A DNA stretch of 64,000 nt from Chitinophagaceae bacterium (GTDB taxonomy: Bacteria; Bacteroidota; Bacteroidia; Chitinophagales; Chitinophagaceae), in assembly GCA_016721085.1 (NCBI GenBank), contig JADKJI010000005.1, forward strand, positions 124,001 through 188,000, in the 5' to 3' direction. Below are positions 9,618 to 19,333 of the stretch, piece by piece. A program made the translations under genes and the position numbers. Numbering within the stretch: position 1 is the stretch's first letter; each line of letters begins with the position of its first letter. The notes below the pieces were generated by a model, which worked only from the letters and a program-made list of their open reading frames with translations, was not told where the DNA came from and did not search any database.

Positions 9618-9719
9618 CAGTCCCCCGTTACCCATGTGGAAAAACACCTAGCCAACCGTACAATATTTGCTCTTAAATCCCGTTTAATCACATTGAACCA
9701 AAGGCAAAAAGCTATCAAA

Positions 9720-11303
9720 ATGAACCTGAAAAACCTATTCATTCTCCTAATTGGTGCCGTATCCCTATCTTCTTGTAAGAATGGCCTATTCGGCAAAAAG
9801 AAATTTGAAAAATCCGATGTTACCGGCTGGAATTACAACGACAAAAACGGAGGTGGTTTCCAGGTCTCCCCTGAAAAGGAACAGCGTACTGGTCCCGGAC
9901 TGGTATTTGTTCAAGGTGGTACCTTCACAATGGGTGCTGTTGAGGAAGACGTTATGGGCAACTGGGACAATATCCCAACCCGTAAAACTGTAAACTCTTT
10001 TTACATCGACCAAACAGAGGTGGCAAACGTACACTATCGTGAGTATCTCTATTGGATCAACAACGTATTTGATGGCGACGAGTATAAGGAAGTTCGCGAT
10101 CAGGCTTTACCAGATACCCTGGTATGGCGTGACGAGCTGGCTTATAACGAGCCTTTAGTTGAATATTATTTCCGTCACCCATCTTATAACTACTATCCTG
10201 TAGTAGGTGTAACCTGGAGACAAGCACATGATTTCTGCCTTTGGCGTAGTGATCGTGTAAACGAAAAAGCATTGATCGACCGTCAGTTCATCAATAAGAA
10301 TACCCTGAAGAATATCCAGGGTCAAGGTGGAGAATCTTTCAACACAAAGGCTTATCTGTTGGGTTTAACAACTCCAACTCCTGGTCCTGGTGTTCGTTCA
10401 AAGAAAAATCCTCTTAAGAACCCTAATGGTACTCCTCGTACCCAGGTTACTTTCGAAGATGGTATCCTTTTACCTTCTTATCGTCTTCCAACAGAAGCTG
10501 AGTGGGAATATGCGGCTTTGGCTCTTGTAGGTCAGAACCCTAAACCAAGTAAGAAGGAAAAACAACGTGGTGAAGAATTATTAACTAATAAGCAAGTATA
10601 TTCCTGGAGCCAGAATGTAAACGGTCTGCGTGATAGCCGCCGTGGTAGCTGGCAAGGTACCTTCCTCGCCAACTTCAAAAGAGGTGCTGGTGATAACATG
10701 GGAGTTGCCGGTGGTTTGAACGACCGCGCCGTTTATACTGCCCCTGTTACTTCTTTCTTCCCTAATGCTTTTGGTCTTTATAATATGTCTGGTAACGTTA
10801 ATGAGTGGACAGGTGACGTTTATCGTCCTTTATCAAACTCTGATAACGGTGACGTAGCTCCATATCGTGGTAACTACTTCCAGAAAGATCTTAAGAATAA
10901 GGATGGTGAATTCGAAAAAGATAGTCTTGGCCGCGTTAAGAGAGAATATGTTACAAACGAAGAAAGCAAGAATCGTCGTAACTACCAGAAAGGTAATGTT
11001 ATCAACTACCTCGATGGTGACTCCCTGATTGCTGGTGTAAACTATAATACAGATTCAACTGGTGGTCGTGGTTATGGTATCACTACCCTGATCAGCGATA
11101 AATCAAGAGTTATCAAAGGTGGTAGCTGGAACGATCGCGCTTATTGGTTATCACCAGGTACTCGCCGCTTCCTTGAAGAAGATCAGGCTAGCAGCACCGT
11201 TGGTTTCCGTTGCGCAATGGATCGCGTAGGTAGCCCAGAAGGTAACGGTAGAAAAACCGGTATCAACTACTCTTCCCGCCGACAGAACACGAGAAAGAAA
11301 TAA
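9720..11303 (+). CDS. gldJ: gliding motility / T9SS lipoprotein GldJ
   Basis: An outer-membrane lipoprotein of the SUMF1/formylglycine-generating-enzyme fold, needed in flavobacteria for gliding and for stability of the GldK/T9SS ring. I place the start at the ATG giving MNLKNLFILLIGAVSLSSCK (lipobox LSSC, Cys19); the frame is open upstream, but that extension is not signal-like. Visible marks: GPGLVFVQGGTFTMGAVEEDVMGNWDNIP, YRLPTEAEWEYAA, FGLYNMSGNVNEWTGDVY and the C-terminal GGSWNDRAYWLSPGTRRFLEEDQASSTVGFRC. Length is 527 residues. Divergent from porU, as in other Bacteroidota. Confidence 0.93.
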   Translation: MNLKNLFILLIGAVSLSSCKNGLFGKKKFEKSDVTGWNYNDKNGGGFQVSPEKEQRTGPGLVFVQGGTFTMGAVEEDVMGNWDNIPTRKTVNSFYIDQTEVANVHYREYLYWINNVFDGDEYKEVRDQALPDTLVWRDELAYNEPLVEYYFRHPSYNYYPVVGVTWRQAHDFCLWRSDRVNEKALIDRQFINKNTLKNIQGQGGESFNTKAYLLGLTTPTPGPGVRSKKNPLKNPNGTPRTQVTFEDGILLPSYRLPTEAEWEYAALALVGQNPKPSKKEKQRGEELLTNKQVYSWSQNVNGLRDSRRGSWQGTFLANFKRGAGDNMGVAGGLNDRAVYTAPVTSFFPNAFGLYNMSGNVNEWTGDVYRPLSNSDNGDVAPYRGNYFQKDLKNKDGEFEKDSLGRVKREYVTNEESKNRRNYQKGNVINYLDGDSLIAGVNYNTDSTGGRGYGITTLISDKSRVIKGGSWNDRAYWLSPGTRRFLEEDQASSTVGFRCAMDRVGSPEGNGRKTGINYSSRRQNTRKK

Positions 11304-11328
11304 GACCTTGGTTCGATATATTATTGAA

Positions 11329-11358
11329 AAGCCATCTCTGAAAAAGAGGTGGTTTTTT
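11329..11358 (+). terminator. rho-independent terminator of gldJ
   Basis: An 11-bp stem including two G-T pairs (AAGCCATCTCT/AGAGGTGGTTT), a 5-nt loop and a T-run ending near 11358, just past the gldJ stop. Confidence 0.75.
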
Positions 11359-11456
11359 CTTTTATAGCAATATGCAAAATCGTTACCCAATCAAAATGAT
11401 ATAGTAGTTTTTATAATCAACTCCATTGAGTCCTCATTTCAAGTATTTTTTGTTGC

Positions 11457-12735
11457 ATGACAATCGAAGCCTTATACAGTATTTTCGAAAAACATCCTTC
11501 AGTACAAACAGATACCAGAAAATTAAAAACAGGTGATCTTTTTTTTGCACTAAAGGGCCCAAGTTTCAATGGAAATGCATTCGCAGCACAAGCAATAAAA
11601 GCGGGTGCTTCCTATGCAATTATTGATGAGGAAGCATTTGCAACAGGGCCGGAAACAATATTGGTAGAAGACGTACTGACAACACTACAGGAATTAGCAT
11701 TATACCATAGAAAGCAGTTTACTATTCCTTTCATTGCCATAACAGGAAGCAATGGTAAGACAACAACAAAAGAACTGATACATGCTGTACTCTCAAGCAT
11801 GTTTCACACTTCCACTACAGAAGGTAATTTGAATAATCATATTGGCATTCCGCTAACTATTCTTAAAGTAAAAAAAGATGCTGAGCTGGCAGTAATAGAA
11901 ATGGGTGCCAATCATCAGCAGGAAATAGCTTCTTATTGTCGCTACACTCTTCCAACCCATGGAGTCATCACTAATTGCGGCAAAGCCCATCTGGAAGGAT
12001 TTGGCGGCGTTGAAGGCGTGCGAAAAGGCAAAGGAGAGTTATATGATTTTTTGCGTTTGAATGGCGGCACAGCCTTCGTAATGTGGGATTACGACTATTT
12101 TCAAACGATGAGCAAAGGGATAAAAGAAATCATCACTTATGGAACAAAGGATGCTTCTTTAAATGGTCATGCTATCAAAAGCGAACCCTTCCTTGAAATT
12201 AAAATGGACCACGCTTCTTTCCCTACCCCATTTCAAACACAATTAGTAGGTGCTTATAATTTACCGAATGTATTAGTGGCGGTAACTATTGGATTATATT
12301 TTAAAGTTCCATCTGAAAAAATTCATGCTGCCATTGAAAGCTATTCCCCTTCCAATAGCCGCTCCCAATTAGTTAAATGGGGTACTAACCAGGTAATATT
12401 GGATGCTTACAATGCCAATCCCAGCAGTATGCGATTGGCTATTGAAAATTTCGCAGCAATCAACCAACCCAATAAAACTCTTTTATTAGGCGCCATGGCA
12501 GAATTAGGTGATGAAAGTTTGGAAGAGCACAAAGCCATCATAGAACTCATCCAAAAATACGACTGGAAAAATGTGGTTCTGGTCGGTGGAGATTTCCTAA
12601 AAATAAATCATCCTTTCCTTTCATTCCCAAATTCTACCGAGGCAGCCAAAGTGGGTTAAAGAGCAAAACTTCCAGTACGCAAATTTGCTGGTGAAGGGAT
12701 CGAGGAGTATGAAGATGGAGGCGGTGATTAGTTAG
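11457..12735 (+). CDS. murF: UDP-N-acetylmuramoyl-tripeptide--D-alanyl-D-alanine ligase (frameshift near the 3' end)
   Basis: MurF adds D-Ala-D-Ala to the UDP-MurNAc-tripeptide in the cytoplasm, using ATP. The Mur ligase signatures are clear: N-terminal DTRKLKTGDLFFALKG, ATP-binding loop GSNGKTTTKE (about residue 100), NLNNHIGIPLT, EMGANH, and the C-terminal domain YNANPSSMRLAIENF followed by LLLGAMAELGDESLEEH. The frame stops early at 12659, but removing one base at about 12651 reads on as WVKEQNFQYANLLVKG and ends at a TAG at 12733-12735, giving 425 residues, the normal length. The break is therefore a single-base insertion, probably an error. Confidence 0.93.
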
Positions 12736-13316
12736 TCGGGAGTCAGAAGTCTGGAGTCAGAAGTCTGGAGTCAGAAGTCCGGAAGTCGGAAAGACCGGAA
12801 GTCAGGAAGAAAATACAAATACAAGTCGGGAGAGTCGGAAGAGTCCGTGGCGGTGAGCATGATTTTCGTTGGGGTTAATAGTCCGGGGAGAAATACAAGC
12901 CGGGAAGAAGTCGAAAGTGAAGTCGGAAAACGGAAGTCGTCCGTCTCAAGTCGGGAATCGAAAAAATCTTCCTACAACCACCGAAGGGGTTGAATAATAA
13001 TGACCCCGGGTGATAACCCGGGGCAGAAGGCAGCAGCAGGGAGGTAAAAGTCCGAAAGACCAAAAGGAAATATATACACTAGTCGTGATGTACCCCCAAC
13101 CCTGAAGGGGTTGAATCATCGTATCCCCGGGTGATAACCCGGGGTCTTACAGTCCGAAAGTCGGAAAGTCCGCAAGAAAATACAAATACAAGTCTGGAGT
13201 CGAAAAAATCTTCCACTACAACCAACCCCGAAGGGGTTGAATAATAATGACCCCGGGTGATAACCCGGGGCAGAAGTAGCCGGGAGATGAAAATCCGAAA
13301 GAAATAAAATGGAATC
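12736..13316. repeat. composite repeat island (GTCGGGAGTC-type tandem units plus family D palindromes)
   Basis: No gene is seen in this 580-bp stretch. It has many copies of degenerate AGTC(T/C)GGAGTC and AAGTCGGAAAGTC units and three copies of a palindromic element at about 12975-13023, 13094-13144 and 13223-13270. Each copy has two hairpins: CCCCGAAGGGG-like and CCCCGGG-TGATAA-CCCGGGG. The purine-rich part is the reverse complement of DNA at about 63199-63255, which carries the same element near the other end of the window. Confidence 0.8.
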
Positions 13317-14096
13317 TTATAAGGAAAGAGTAGAATTAATTTTCTTCAGCAATTCTGTCTTAGCAGCATCTTTCATTTCCTCCCATTCAATACGATACTG
13401 TCCAATGATTTCAGCTTCTTTTGAAGGAAGATGTAATGTATTGTCTGCTTTCAGGAAATCTACACGAATACACAAATCATTATAATCTCCTGCCAACTGT
13501 GTTATCTCCACTAAAACCTTTTCAGATATACCTAGTGAAACCGGAAAACGAAGTCCCCATTGCTGGTCATATAACTTTTCAGCATATAGAAGATCCTTAA
13601 GATGTTTTCGGATAGTGTGTAATGAAATATCATTTTCTTTAGCTAATAAAGCAAGCCTGATAGCACCCTTTTTTTCTGCCACAAATTTTTTTAATTGTTC
13701 ATCAGAAAGATAATCGGGTAGCTTATCCAAAAACTTCTTCTCCATTTTTTCAAAAGACAGATCTTCAGCAATTGTCACAAATTGTTCTTTTGCTTGAAAT
13801 AGCTCCTGTCCTACCCTGTTTAAGTAAACCGGAAGAGCTAGTTTAGACTGATCCGGAAAGCTATCAAGAAGAAGCTGCCTATCCCTGATTTCCCCAGAAG
13901 CTTTAAATAAATGTTTAAACGCAGACGGGAAATTAGAAGTAGTATCCATCAGCCGAAGAAAAGTTCTTAGTTTTTTATATCCTACCCGCCACTCGTGAAT
14001 ATGTTCCGCCTCAAAATGACCTGGTATCTGCTGATACAGTTTATGTAAGTGTCGGGAGTAAATATGAATGACTTCGGATAGCAGGTTCCGGTTCAC
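13317..14096 (-). CDS. CHAD domain protein
   Basis: A 259-residue, largely alpha-helical protein. The helix HIHEWRVGYKKLRTFLRLM (about residues 32-50) is the hallmark first helix of the CHAD domain, with conserved His and basic residues; EIRDRQLLLD and a second set of basic helices near residue 160 complete the fold. CHAD domains bind polyphosphate, and free-standing ones target polyP granules in other bacteria. The start is a GTG, since no in-frame ATG precedes the domain and an upstream stop limits extension. No polyP kinase is nearby, so its role here is inferred from the fold alone. Confidence 0.82.
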   Translation of the reverse strand: MNRNLLSEVIHIYSRHLHKLYQQIPGHFEAEHIHEWRVGYKKLRTFLRLMDTTSNFPSAFKHLFKASGEIRDRQLLLDSFPDQSKLALPVYLNRVGQELFQAKEQFVTIAEDLSFEKMEKKFLDKLPDYLSDEQLKKFVAEKKGAIRLALLAKENDISLHTIRKHLKDLLYAEKLYDQQWGLRFPVSLGISEKVLVEITQLAGDYNDLCIRVDFLKADNTLHLPSKEAEIIGQYRIEWEEMKDAAKTELLKKINSTLSL

Positions 14097-14773
14097 AAAA
14101 ATAAATTTCTAAAAGCTACTGCATTTTTTCAGGATGGGCTAAAATTTAAAACAGACCGGGGAACCGGTCTGTTTTCTTGCCAACTCAACTGCTATTTGTT
14201 GTATATGAGAGAGATTCTTAAGTCGTTGTTTGTAAAACAAAAATACAGCGGCCTCCAACACTACAACATGACCTATGTAATATCTTCACATGATTATTGT
14301 CAGTCGAATGAATCACAAAACAATACGCAATCGTTTCCTTAAATAATTTCAGAATAATTTGAAAAATAAAAGTCTCCAAAATACCCAATTCCCCTATGAA
14401 AATTAAATATTACCGGTGCTGTATAGTTGCAAATGGAACTTAAAATAAGACAGGCTAAATAGTGACCATTGTTTGCAAGTGAAATACCGTTCTACTCATT
14501 TACCATTAGTAAAGAATTTGGTGTAGCTATTATACTACAGAAAACTATTTGTTGCAAAATCTGTATGCCACTAATGGCTCCTATCTAGCAATATGGCCTT
14601 TATTAAATTCCCGAATACTGCTTATGCTAGCTAAATAACATAAGAAGTATCGTATAATAAATTGTAAGTACAAATGCCTGTTATCATTTTAGTCGCTGTT
14701 TTTTGTCATTATATGCAGGTGATTATGTATGGAATTTTGCTTAGCGGAAGATGTACTTCCGGTAACATAATTT
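14097..14773. other. intergenic region with one strong hairpin, no gene seen
   Basis: About 680 bp between the divergent CHAD and histidine kinase genes, very AT-rich. The one clear structure is an 11-bp perfect stem (AAACAGACCGG/CCGGTCTGTTT, 5-nt loop) at 14148-14174, flanked by A and T runs so it could terminate in either direction. It lies upstream of both start codons, so either it ends an unseen short transcript or it sits in a leader. I see no small ORF with coding character. Confidence 0.6.
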
Positions 14774-16779
14774 ATGTACATAGTTCCTACATACCGGGAC
14801 GCAAGGTTTGAAACCAAATTCCTCGAAGTTATCTCTGGTGCTACAATATCATTTATAGGAGTACTGGATGCCCAAAACCATGAATTCATATATATAAATC
14901 AGGGTGGAGCCATCTTATTTGAATATCCCGATCCGGAAACAATGCTCACAACTGGGAAATTCCACATAAATCAATGCAGATGTAACGATGAAAAAAAATG
15001 TCTCATACTAAAGAGGATTGATAAGCATAAAGCGTTTGAAACAGAAAGTGAATTTATAACAGGAAAGGGAAATAGTTTCTGGGGAAAAGCAGTATATACT
15101 CCTTTCACCCATGATGATAAAAATTTCTTTTATGTGCAGATTGATAAAACAGACCGTGCACATAAAGCAGAGGAAAACCTCCAGGAAGAACAACAACGTT
15201 TCCAGGCATTTCTGGAATTCGCCTCAATAGGAGTAATTACGGTAGATAAATTCAGCAAAATAGTAGTCGCTAATCCATTCGCATGCTCGCTATTAGGATA
15301 TGAATCTGGTGAGTTATTCAACAAACCATTGGGAACTATTATCCCGATTCGCTACCGGGAAAAACATGTTCAGTACCATTCTGGATTCTTCAATGCACCG
15401 AAGCTACGGCCAATGGAGACCGGCAAAACTTTATACGCTTTAAAAAAAGACGGAACAGAAATTCCAGTCGACATTAGCCTTGGTACCTATACCATCAATC
15501 AGGATGTTTTTGTAATCAGTTTCATTGCAGACATCTCAAACCGTAAAAAAAATGAAGAAGCCATAAGAAAATTAAATGCGGAACTAGAGGAAAAAATAAA
15601 GGACAGAACGCTGGAGTTAAAAAAAACAATAGACAAATTATATCTCCAAATAAAAGAAACTGAGGATGCGGAAAAAGGCATGCACTTCTTCCAGCAATTA
15701 TTCCATCAGGTAGTTGACAATTATCCTGCAGGCTCTATTAGTGTATTAAATACAAACTTTCAATATATATTTTGTGGTGGAGCAGCATTGGCCCATCATA
15801 GTCATCATTCAAAAGATTTGATTGGTAAACGGTTTTTACCTGAGTTGGGTAATACTGATTGGCTTCCAATCCAGGAAATACTTGAAAAGGTTTTTGAAGG
15901 AGAAACGGTATCTGACTTCGAAATGCCAATTAGCTGGAAAGAACAAAGCTTTTCTTTTGATGCATTCCCTTTGACTGACAACGATGGAAATATTTCAAGA
16001 ATTGCAATAATAACACGCAATACCTCAGCACTTAAAAAAGTAGAAAAGGAATTGCAAGAAGCTCTTATCAAAGAAAAAGAATTGAGCAGCCTGAAATCGA
16101 GATTCATTTCTATTGCTTCACATGAATTCAGAACTCCGCTTAGTACCGTTCTGTCATCTGCTTACCTTCTAGAAAAATACACAGGCAGTAAGGAACAGCC
16201 AAAGCGCGAAAAACATATTGAAAGGATTGTTACAGCAGTAAATAGCTTAACAGATATCCTGAACGATTTCCTAAGTGTAGGTCGTATTGAAGAAGGAAGA
16301 GTGTCCATCAAACTTACCAACCTCAATATACCGAAACTGGTAGCAGGAATAATTGACGAGTTGAATCCATTAGAGAAAAAGGGCAAACAGTGAATTATAT
16401 CCACACTGGTTCTGAAGAAATAGTACTTGACCCTTCAATACTAAAACATATAATCACCAATTTATTATCAAACGCTATAAAATTTTCACCAGAAGATAAG
16501 ACAATCACCATAAAAACCAATTGTGATTATAGCGGACTCGACCTTGTGGTTTCTGATGAAGGCATCGGTATTCCTGATGTAGACAGAGAGCATCTATTTG
16601 AGAGATTTTTCAGGGCTACCAATGTTTCACATATACAAGGTACCGGGCTTGGACTTCATATAGTTTCCCGTTACACTGAATTACTCGAAGGTACTATTCA
16701 GTGTATGAGTGAATTGGAAAAAGGGACAACATTCGACTTACATTTTCCGGCAAAGAACAATACGATTGGCAATTCGTAA
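14774..16779 (+). CDS. multi-PAS sensor histidine kinase (one frameshift)
   Basis: A soluble sensor kinase of 668 residues once one A is added to the AAAAA run at 16376-16380, which restores LEKKGQTVNYIHTG. Order: N-terminal PAS-like domain (about 15-125) with a Cys cluster Cys68-Cys70-Cys76; second PAS/PAC (about 140-265, FASIGVITVDKFSKIVVANPFACSLLGY); coiled coil (265-305); third PAS (about 315-430); HisKA with His450 in SHEFRTPLS; HATPase_c with NLLSNAIKFSPED (N box), DEGIGIP (G1) and GTGLGLHIV (G2). No membrane segment is visible, so it senses in the cytoplasm. It is followed 54 nt later by a REC-Crp regulator, its obvious partner. The ligand is unknown; the Cys cluster could bind metal or sense redox state. 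Confidence 0.88.
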
Positions 16780-16833
16780 GATCCAACATCCAGCAAACAC
16801 TGTTTTATTCCTGAATCCTTTAATACAGTTACA

Positions 16834-17893
16834 ATGAAAAAGATACTGTTAATAGAAGACCATGACGAAATAAGGGAAAATACTGCCGAGATTCTGGAAC
16901 TGGCAAACTATTCAGTCTTTACTGCGAGCAATGGAAAAGAAGGAATTGAAGTAGCCCTGAAGGAAATACCTGACCTGATAATATGTGATATAATGATGCC
17001 CGTTTTGGATGGCTATGGAGTATTACATTTACTACACAAAAATGAACAACTAAAGCATATCCCCTTTTATCTTTCTTACAGCAAAAACCGAAAGATCAGA
17101 ACTGAGAAAAGGTATGGAGTCAGGTGCTGACGATTATATCACGAAACCATTTTCTGGGGTAGAACTTTTGACTGCCATTGAAAGCCGACTCAATAAGATA
17201 GATCAACTAAAGAAGGACTTTACAGGAGGATTAGAAGGCTTACAGCAAATACAAAAAAGCAAAACAGGAAAGGATATCATTAACGAATTGACCGCTGATA
17301 GAAATATTAACAAATTCAAAAAGAAGCAGATCATATTCTCTGAAGGCAACCGACCTTCAAAATTATTTTATGTATTATCCGGAAAAGTAAAAACCATTAA
17401 AACAAATGAAGATGGAAAACAATTGGTGGTTGGGCTTTTCAAGGAGGGAGATTTTTTAGGTCATACAGCATTGCTACAAGACTGTTCTTATCAGGAAACA
17501 GCAGAGGCAATGGAGGATACTTCACTTGCAATAATTCCAAGAGAAGATTTTGATTCTATGATTCATGACAATCCGGAAATACTAAAACAATTCGCCCGAT
17601 TAATGGCAAAAAACATCTCAGAGATAGAAGAGCATTTGCTCGGACTTGCCTATAACAGTTTGCGGAAAAAAGTTGCCGATGCCCTTATTACTCTTTTCAG
17701 AAAATACAGAAAAACAGAGGACCCGAATTTTGCTATAGATATTTCAAGAGAGAACCTGGCTGCAGTTGCCGGTACCGCTACGGAATCACTAATAAGAACA
17801 TTGAGTGATTTCAAATCAGAACACCTGATAGATATAAAAGAGGGACATATCAGCCTAATGAATGAAAAGAAACTGGTGAGTATGGCAAACTAG
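16834..17893 (+). CDS. response regulator with Crp/Fnr output domain (one frameshift)
   Basis: The N-terminal receiver domain has the acidic pair at residues 8-9, phosphoacceptor Asp52 in LIICDIMMPVLDG, and KPF near residue 105. It is fused to a cNMP-binding-like domain (FKKKQIIFSEGNRPSKLFYVLSGKV) and a C-terminal Crp-type winged helix (ISRENLAAVAGTATESLIRTLSDFK). The frame breaks in the receiver; removing one T from the TTTT run at 17065-17068 restores IPFIFLTAKTERSELRKGMESGADDY and gives 352 residues. The cNMP fold lacks obvious cAMP-binding residues, so phosphorylation is the probable signal. REC-Crp fusions are known in Bacteroidota; the target is unknown, but an hsp20 gene lies 0.6 kb away. 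Confidence 0.88.
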
Positions 17894-17897
17894 TTTC

Positions 17898-18305
17898 TTA
17901 TTTTGTAAGAGTAAGTGCCAAAAAATTATTGAACTCAAATAAGAGATTATTGAAATCGGTTTCTGTCGATTCCATATCTGTACGAAGCTGTTGTTGTGTT
18001 CTTATGATATTTGTGCGGTTATTACTATCTACAAGTTTAATCGGAACCAATGTCCTTATCTGTTCTTCAATATCTTTTCTGAGAAAGGCTATAGTTTCAT
18101 CCTGTTTCAAAAATTTATTCTGGAAATATTCAGCGTTACCCAGAAATTCAGGATCATAAGTAGCTACTTTCAACAAAGCACCCAATTTGTTTTTGAGAAA
18201 ACTATTTTCTTCCATTATTGTTTCCAAGATATGTTTCCATCCTTCAATTTCATGTGCAAGTAACTCAGGAAGGGTATCATGCTGATTATTAAGTTGCAAG
18301 TCCAT
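17898..18305 (-). CDS. conserved hypothetical coiled-coil protein
   Basis: A 135-residue, soluble, acidic, helix-rich protein with heptad-like patterns (EGWKHILETIMEENSFLKNKLGALLK near residues 20-46 and later NNLLFEFNNFLA). I recall similar small proteins next to stress regulators in Bacteroidota but know no function. It converges on the REC-Crp gene with only 4 bp between stop codons and lies downstream of hsp20 beyond a terminator. Confidence 0.7.
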   Translation of the reverse strand: MDLQLNNQHDTLPELLAHEIEGWKHILETIMEENSFLKNKLGALLKVATYDPEFLGNAEYFQNKFLKQDETIAFLRKDIEEQIRTLVPIKLVDSNNRTNIIRTQQQLRTDMESTETDFNNLLFEFNNFLALTLTK

Positions 18306-18396
18306 TTTATCAATATTCGGTTAGGTAAAATTATTCTGAATAGAAGCATCAGTAAATAACCCTTATCATTCATAACAGTGATTCCTGTCAGAAAAA

Positions 18397-18419
18397 ACCC
18401 GCCTAGAGGAGGCGGGTTG
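18397..18419 (-). terminator. rho-independent terminator of hsp20
   Basis: A 9-bp stem (AACCCGCCT/AGGCGGGTT) with a 5-nt loop, followed on the minus strand by TTTTTTC, 22 nt beyond the hsp20 stop. Confidence 0.88.
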
Positions 18420-18440
18420 TATGAAGAAGGGTATTCTTCA

Positions 18441-18887
18441 CTATTTGATGGTTATATGTTTGTTGGCTATCAGCTTTTTGGCTTCTTCCTTCTTGGGAAG
18501 CACCAACTTGAGTACCCCATCTTCATAACGGGCTTCAATTTTTTCCTTATTGATGTCATCGGGTAAAGTAAAACTTCTGCTGAAGGAAGAATAATTGTAT
18601 TCTTTCCTGTTAAATCTCTCGTCCTTTTCTTCCTTATTCTCTTCCTTTTCGCAGCTAATGGTAAGCATATTACCTTCCATATCAATAGAAAAATCGTCTT
18701 TCTTCATTCCAGGGGCAGCCATTGCTACTTTAAAGTCATCCTTGTTCTCTGTAATATTTACAGCTGGTACGGTGTTCATTCTGCCCATCAGGCCTTTATC
18801 GAACCATCCATCCCAGGGTTTGAAGAAATCGTCCATAAAGAAAGGCATTCTGGTTTCACTGGCTTTAATCAGATTTTTGTTTCCCAT
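18441..18887 (-). CDS. Hsp20 / alpha-crystallin small heat shock protein
   Basis: A 148-residue ATP-independent holdase that keeps unfolding proteins soluble during stress. The alpha-crystallin domain spans about residues 40-145: VNITENKDDFKVAMAAPGMKKDDFSIDMEGNMLTISCEK, the ARYEDGVLKLVLPKKE strand pair, and the IAN-type tail. The N-terminus FFMDDFFKPWDGWF is typical of the Bacteroidota members. I chose the ATG at 18887 because it follows a strong GGAGG Shine-Dalgarno 6 nt upstream and starts MGNKNLIK; an upstream in-frame ATG would run through the promoter. The strong ribosome site is unusual in this phylum and fits a highly expressed stress gene. Confidence 0.92.
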   Translation of the reverse strand: MGNKNLIKASETRMPFFMDDFFKPWDGWFDKGLMGRMNTVPAVNITENKDDFKVAMAAPGMKKDDFSIDMEGNMLTISCEKEENKEEKDERFNRKEYNYSSFSRSFTLPDDINKEKIEARYEDGVLKLVLPKKEEAKKLIANKHITIK

Positions 18888-18928
18888 ATAACCTCCTTTT
18901 TTTAGTTGAATAATTATGTTTTCCAGAA

Positions 18929-18961
18929 CAAAAATATTATACCTCTTAACCGAATTACAAA
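18929..18961 (-). promoter_or_regulatory. hsp20 promoter (TTTG - 21 nt - TATTTTTG)
   Basis: On the minus strand TTTG (18958-18961) and TATTTTTG (18929-18936) are 21 nt apart, matching both parts of the Bacteroidota sigma-A promoter TTTG-N(17-23)-TAnnTTTG. The expected leader is about 35 nt and includes the GGAGG site. This is the best promoter match I found in the window. Confidence 0.65.
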
Positions 18962-18995
18962 GACAGATGTCAGGGAAAATGATGCTTGTGGTCAT

Positions 18996-19333
18996 GGGAG
19001 CAGGATGCTGGATGCTGGATGCTGGATGCCTAAAGCTTAAGGCTTAGGGCCTAGGGCTTATTCTTGTCTTTGACCCGGTAGTATTACTCTTCGAAAAATA
19101 TTAATTCGAAGACAAAAATTATGTACAGATACCAAACTTAAGCCTTAAGCTTTAGGCCTTATGCATTAGGCATCCAGCATTTAGCATCCAGCATTTAGCA
19201 TTTAGCATCCAGCCTTTCCGAAGCTCAACTCCCCCGGACCAAAGACAGAAATAAGCCCTAGGCCTTAGGCCTTAAGCTTTAGGCAAAAGCATCAGCCCGC
19301 ATCAAGCCCCCGCATAACACGTACTTTTGACAA
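18996..19333. repeat. repeat-rich intergenic region (family A palindromes and GGATGCT tandem units)
   Basis: No gene seen. Four tandem GGATGCT units (19003-19028) run into a family A block (19028-19060). A second block in opposite sense (19137-19172) runs into ATTTAGCATCCAGC units to about 19215, so the two halves can pair over more than 100 bp. A third family A block lies at 19252-19284. A small palindrome, CTTCGAA/TTCGAAG, sits at 19089-19111. Confidence 0.75.

Noticed and set aside
9591..9719. Upstream in-frame ATG of gldJ as start
   Set aside because: It adds 43 residues with no signal character and removes the lipobox from the N-terminus, whereas the ATG at 9720 gives a standard lipoprotein leader.
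14096..14103. TATTTTTG box at the CHAD start as promoter
   Set aside because: The box overlaps the GTG start codon, and no later start codon fits the domain, so it cannot serve as the -7 box for this gene.
18996..19333. Possible CRISPR array from repeated GGATGCT and CATCCAGC units
   Set aside because: The repeat units are 7-14 bp without unique spacers, and no cas genes are present.
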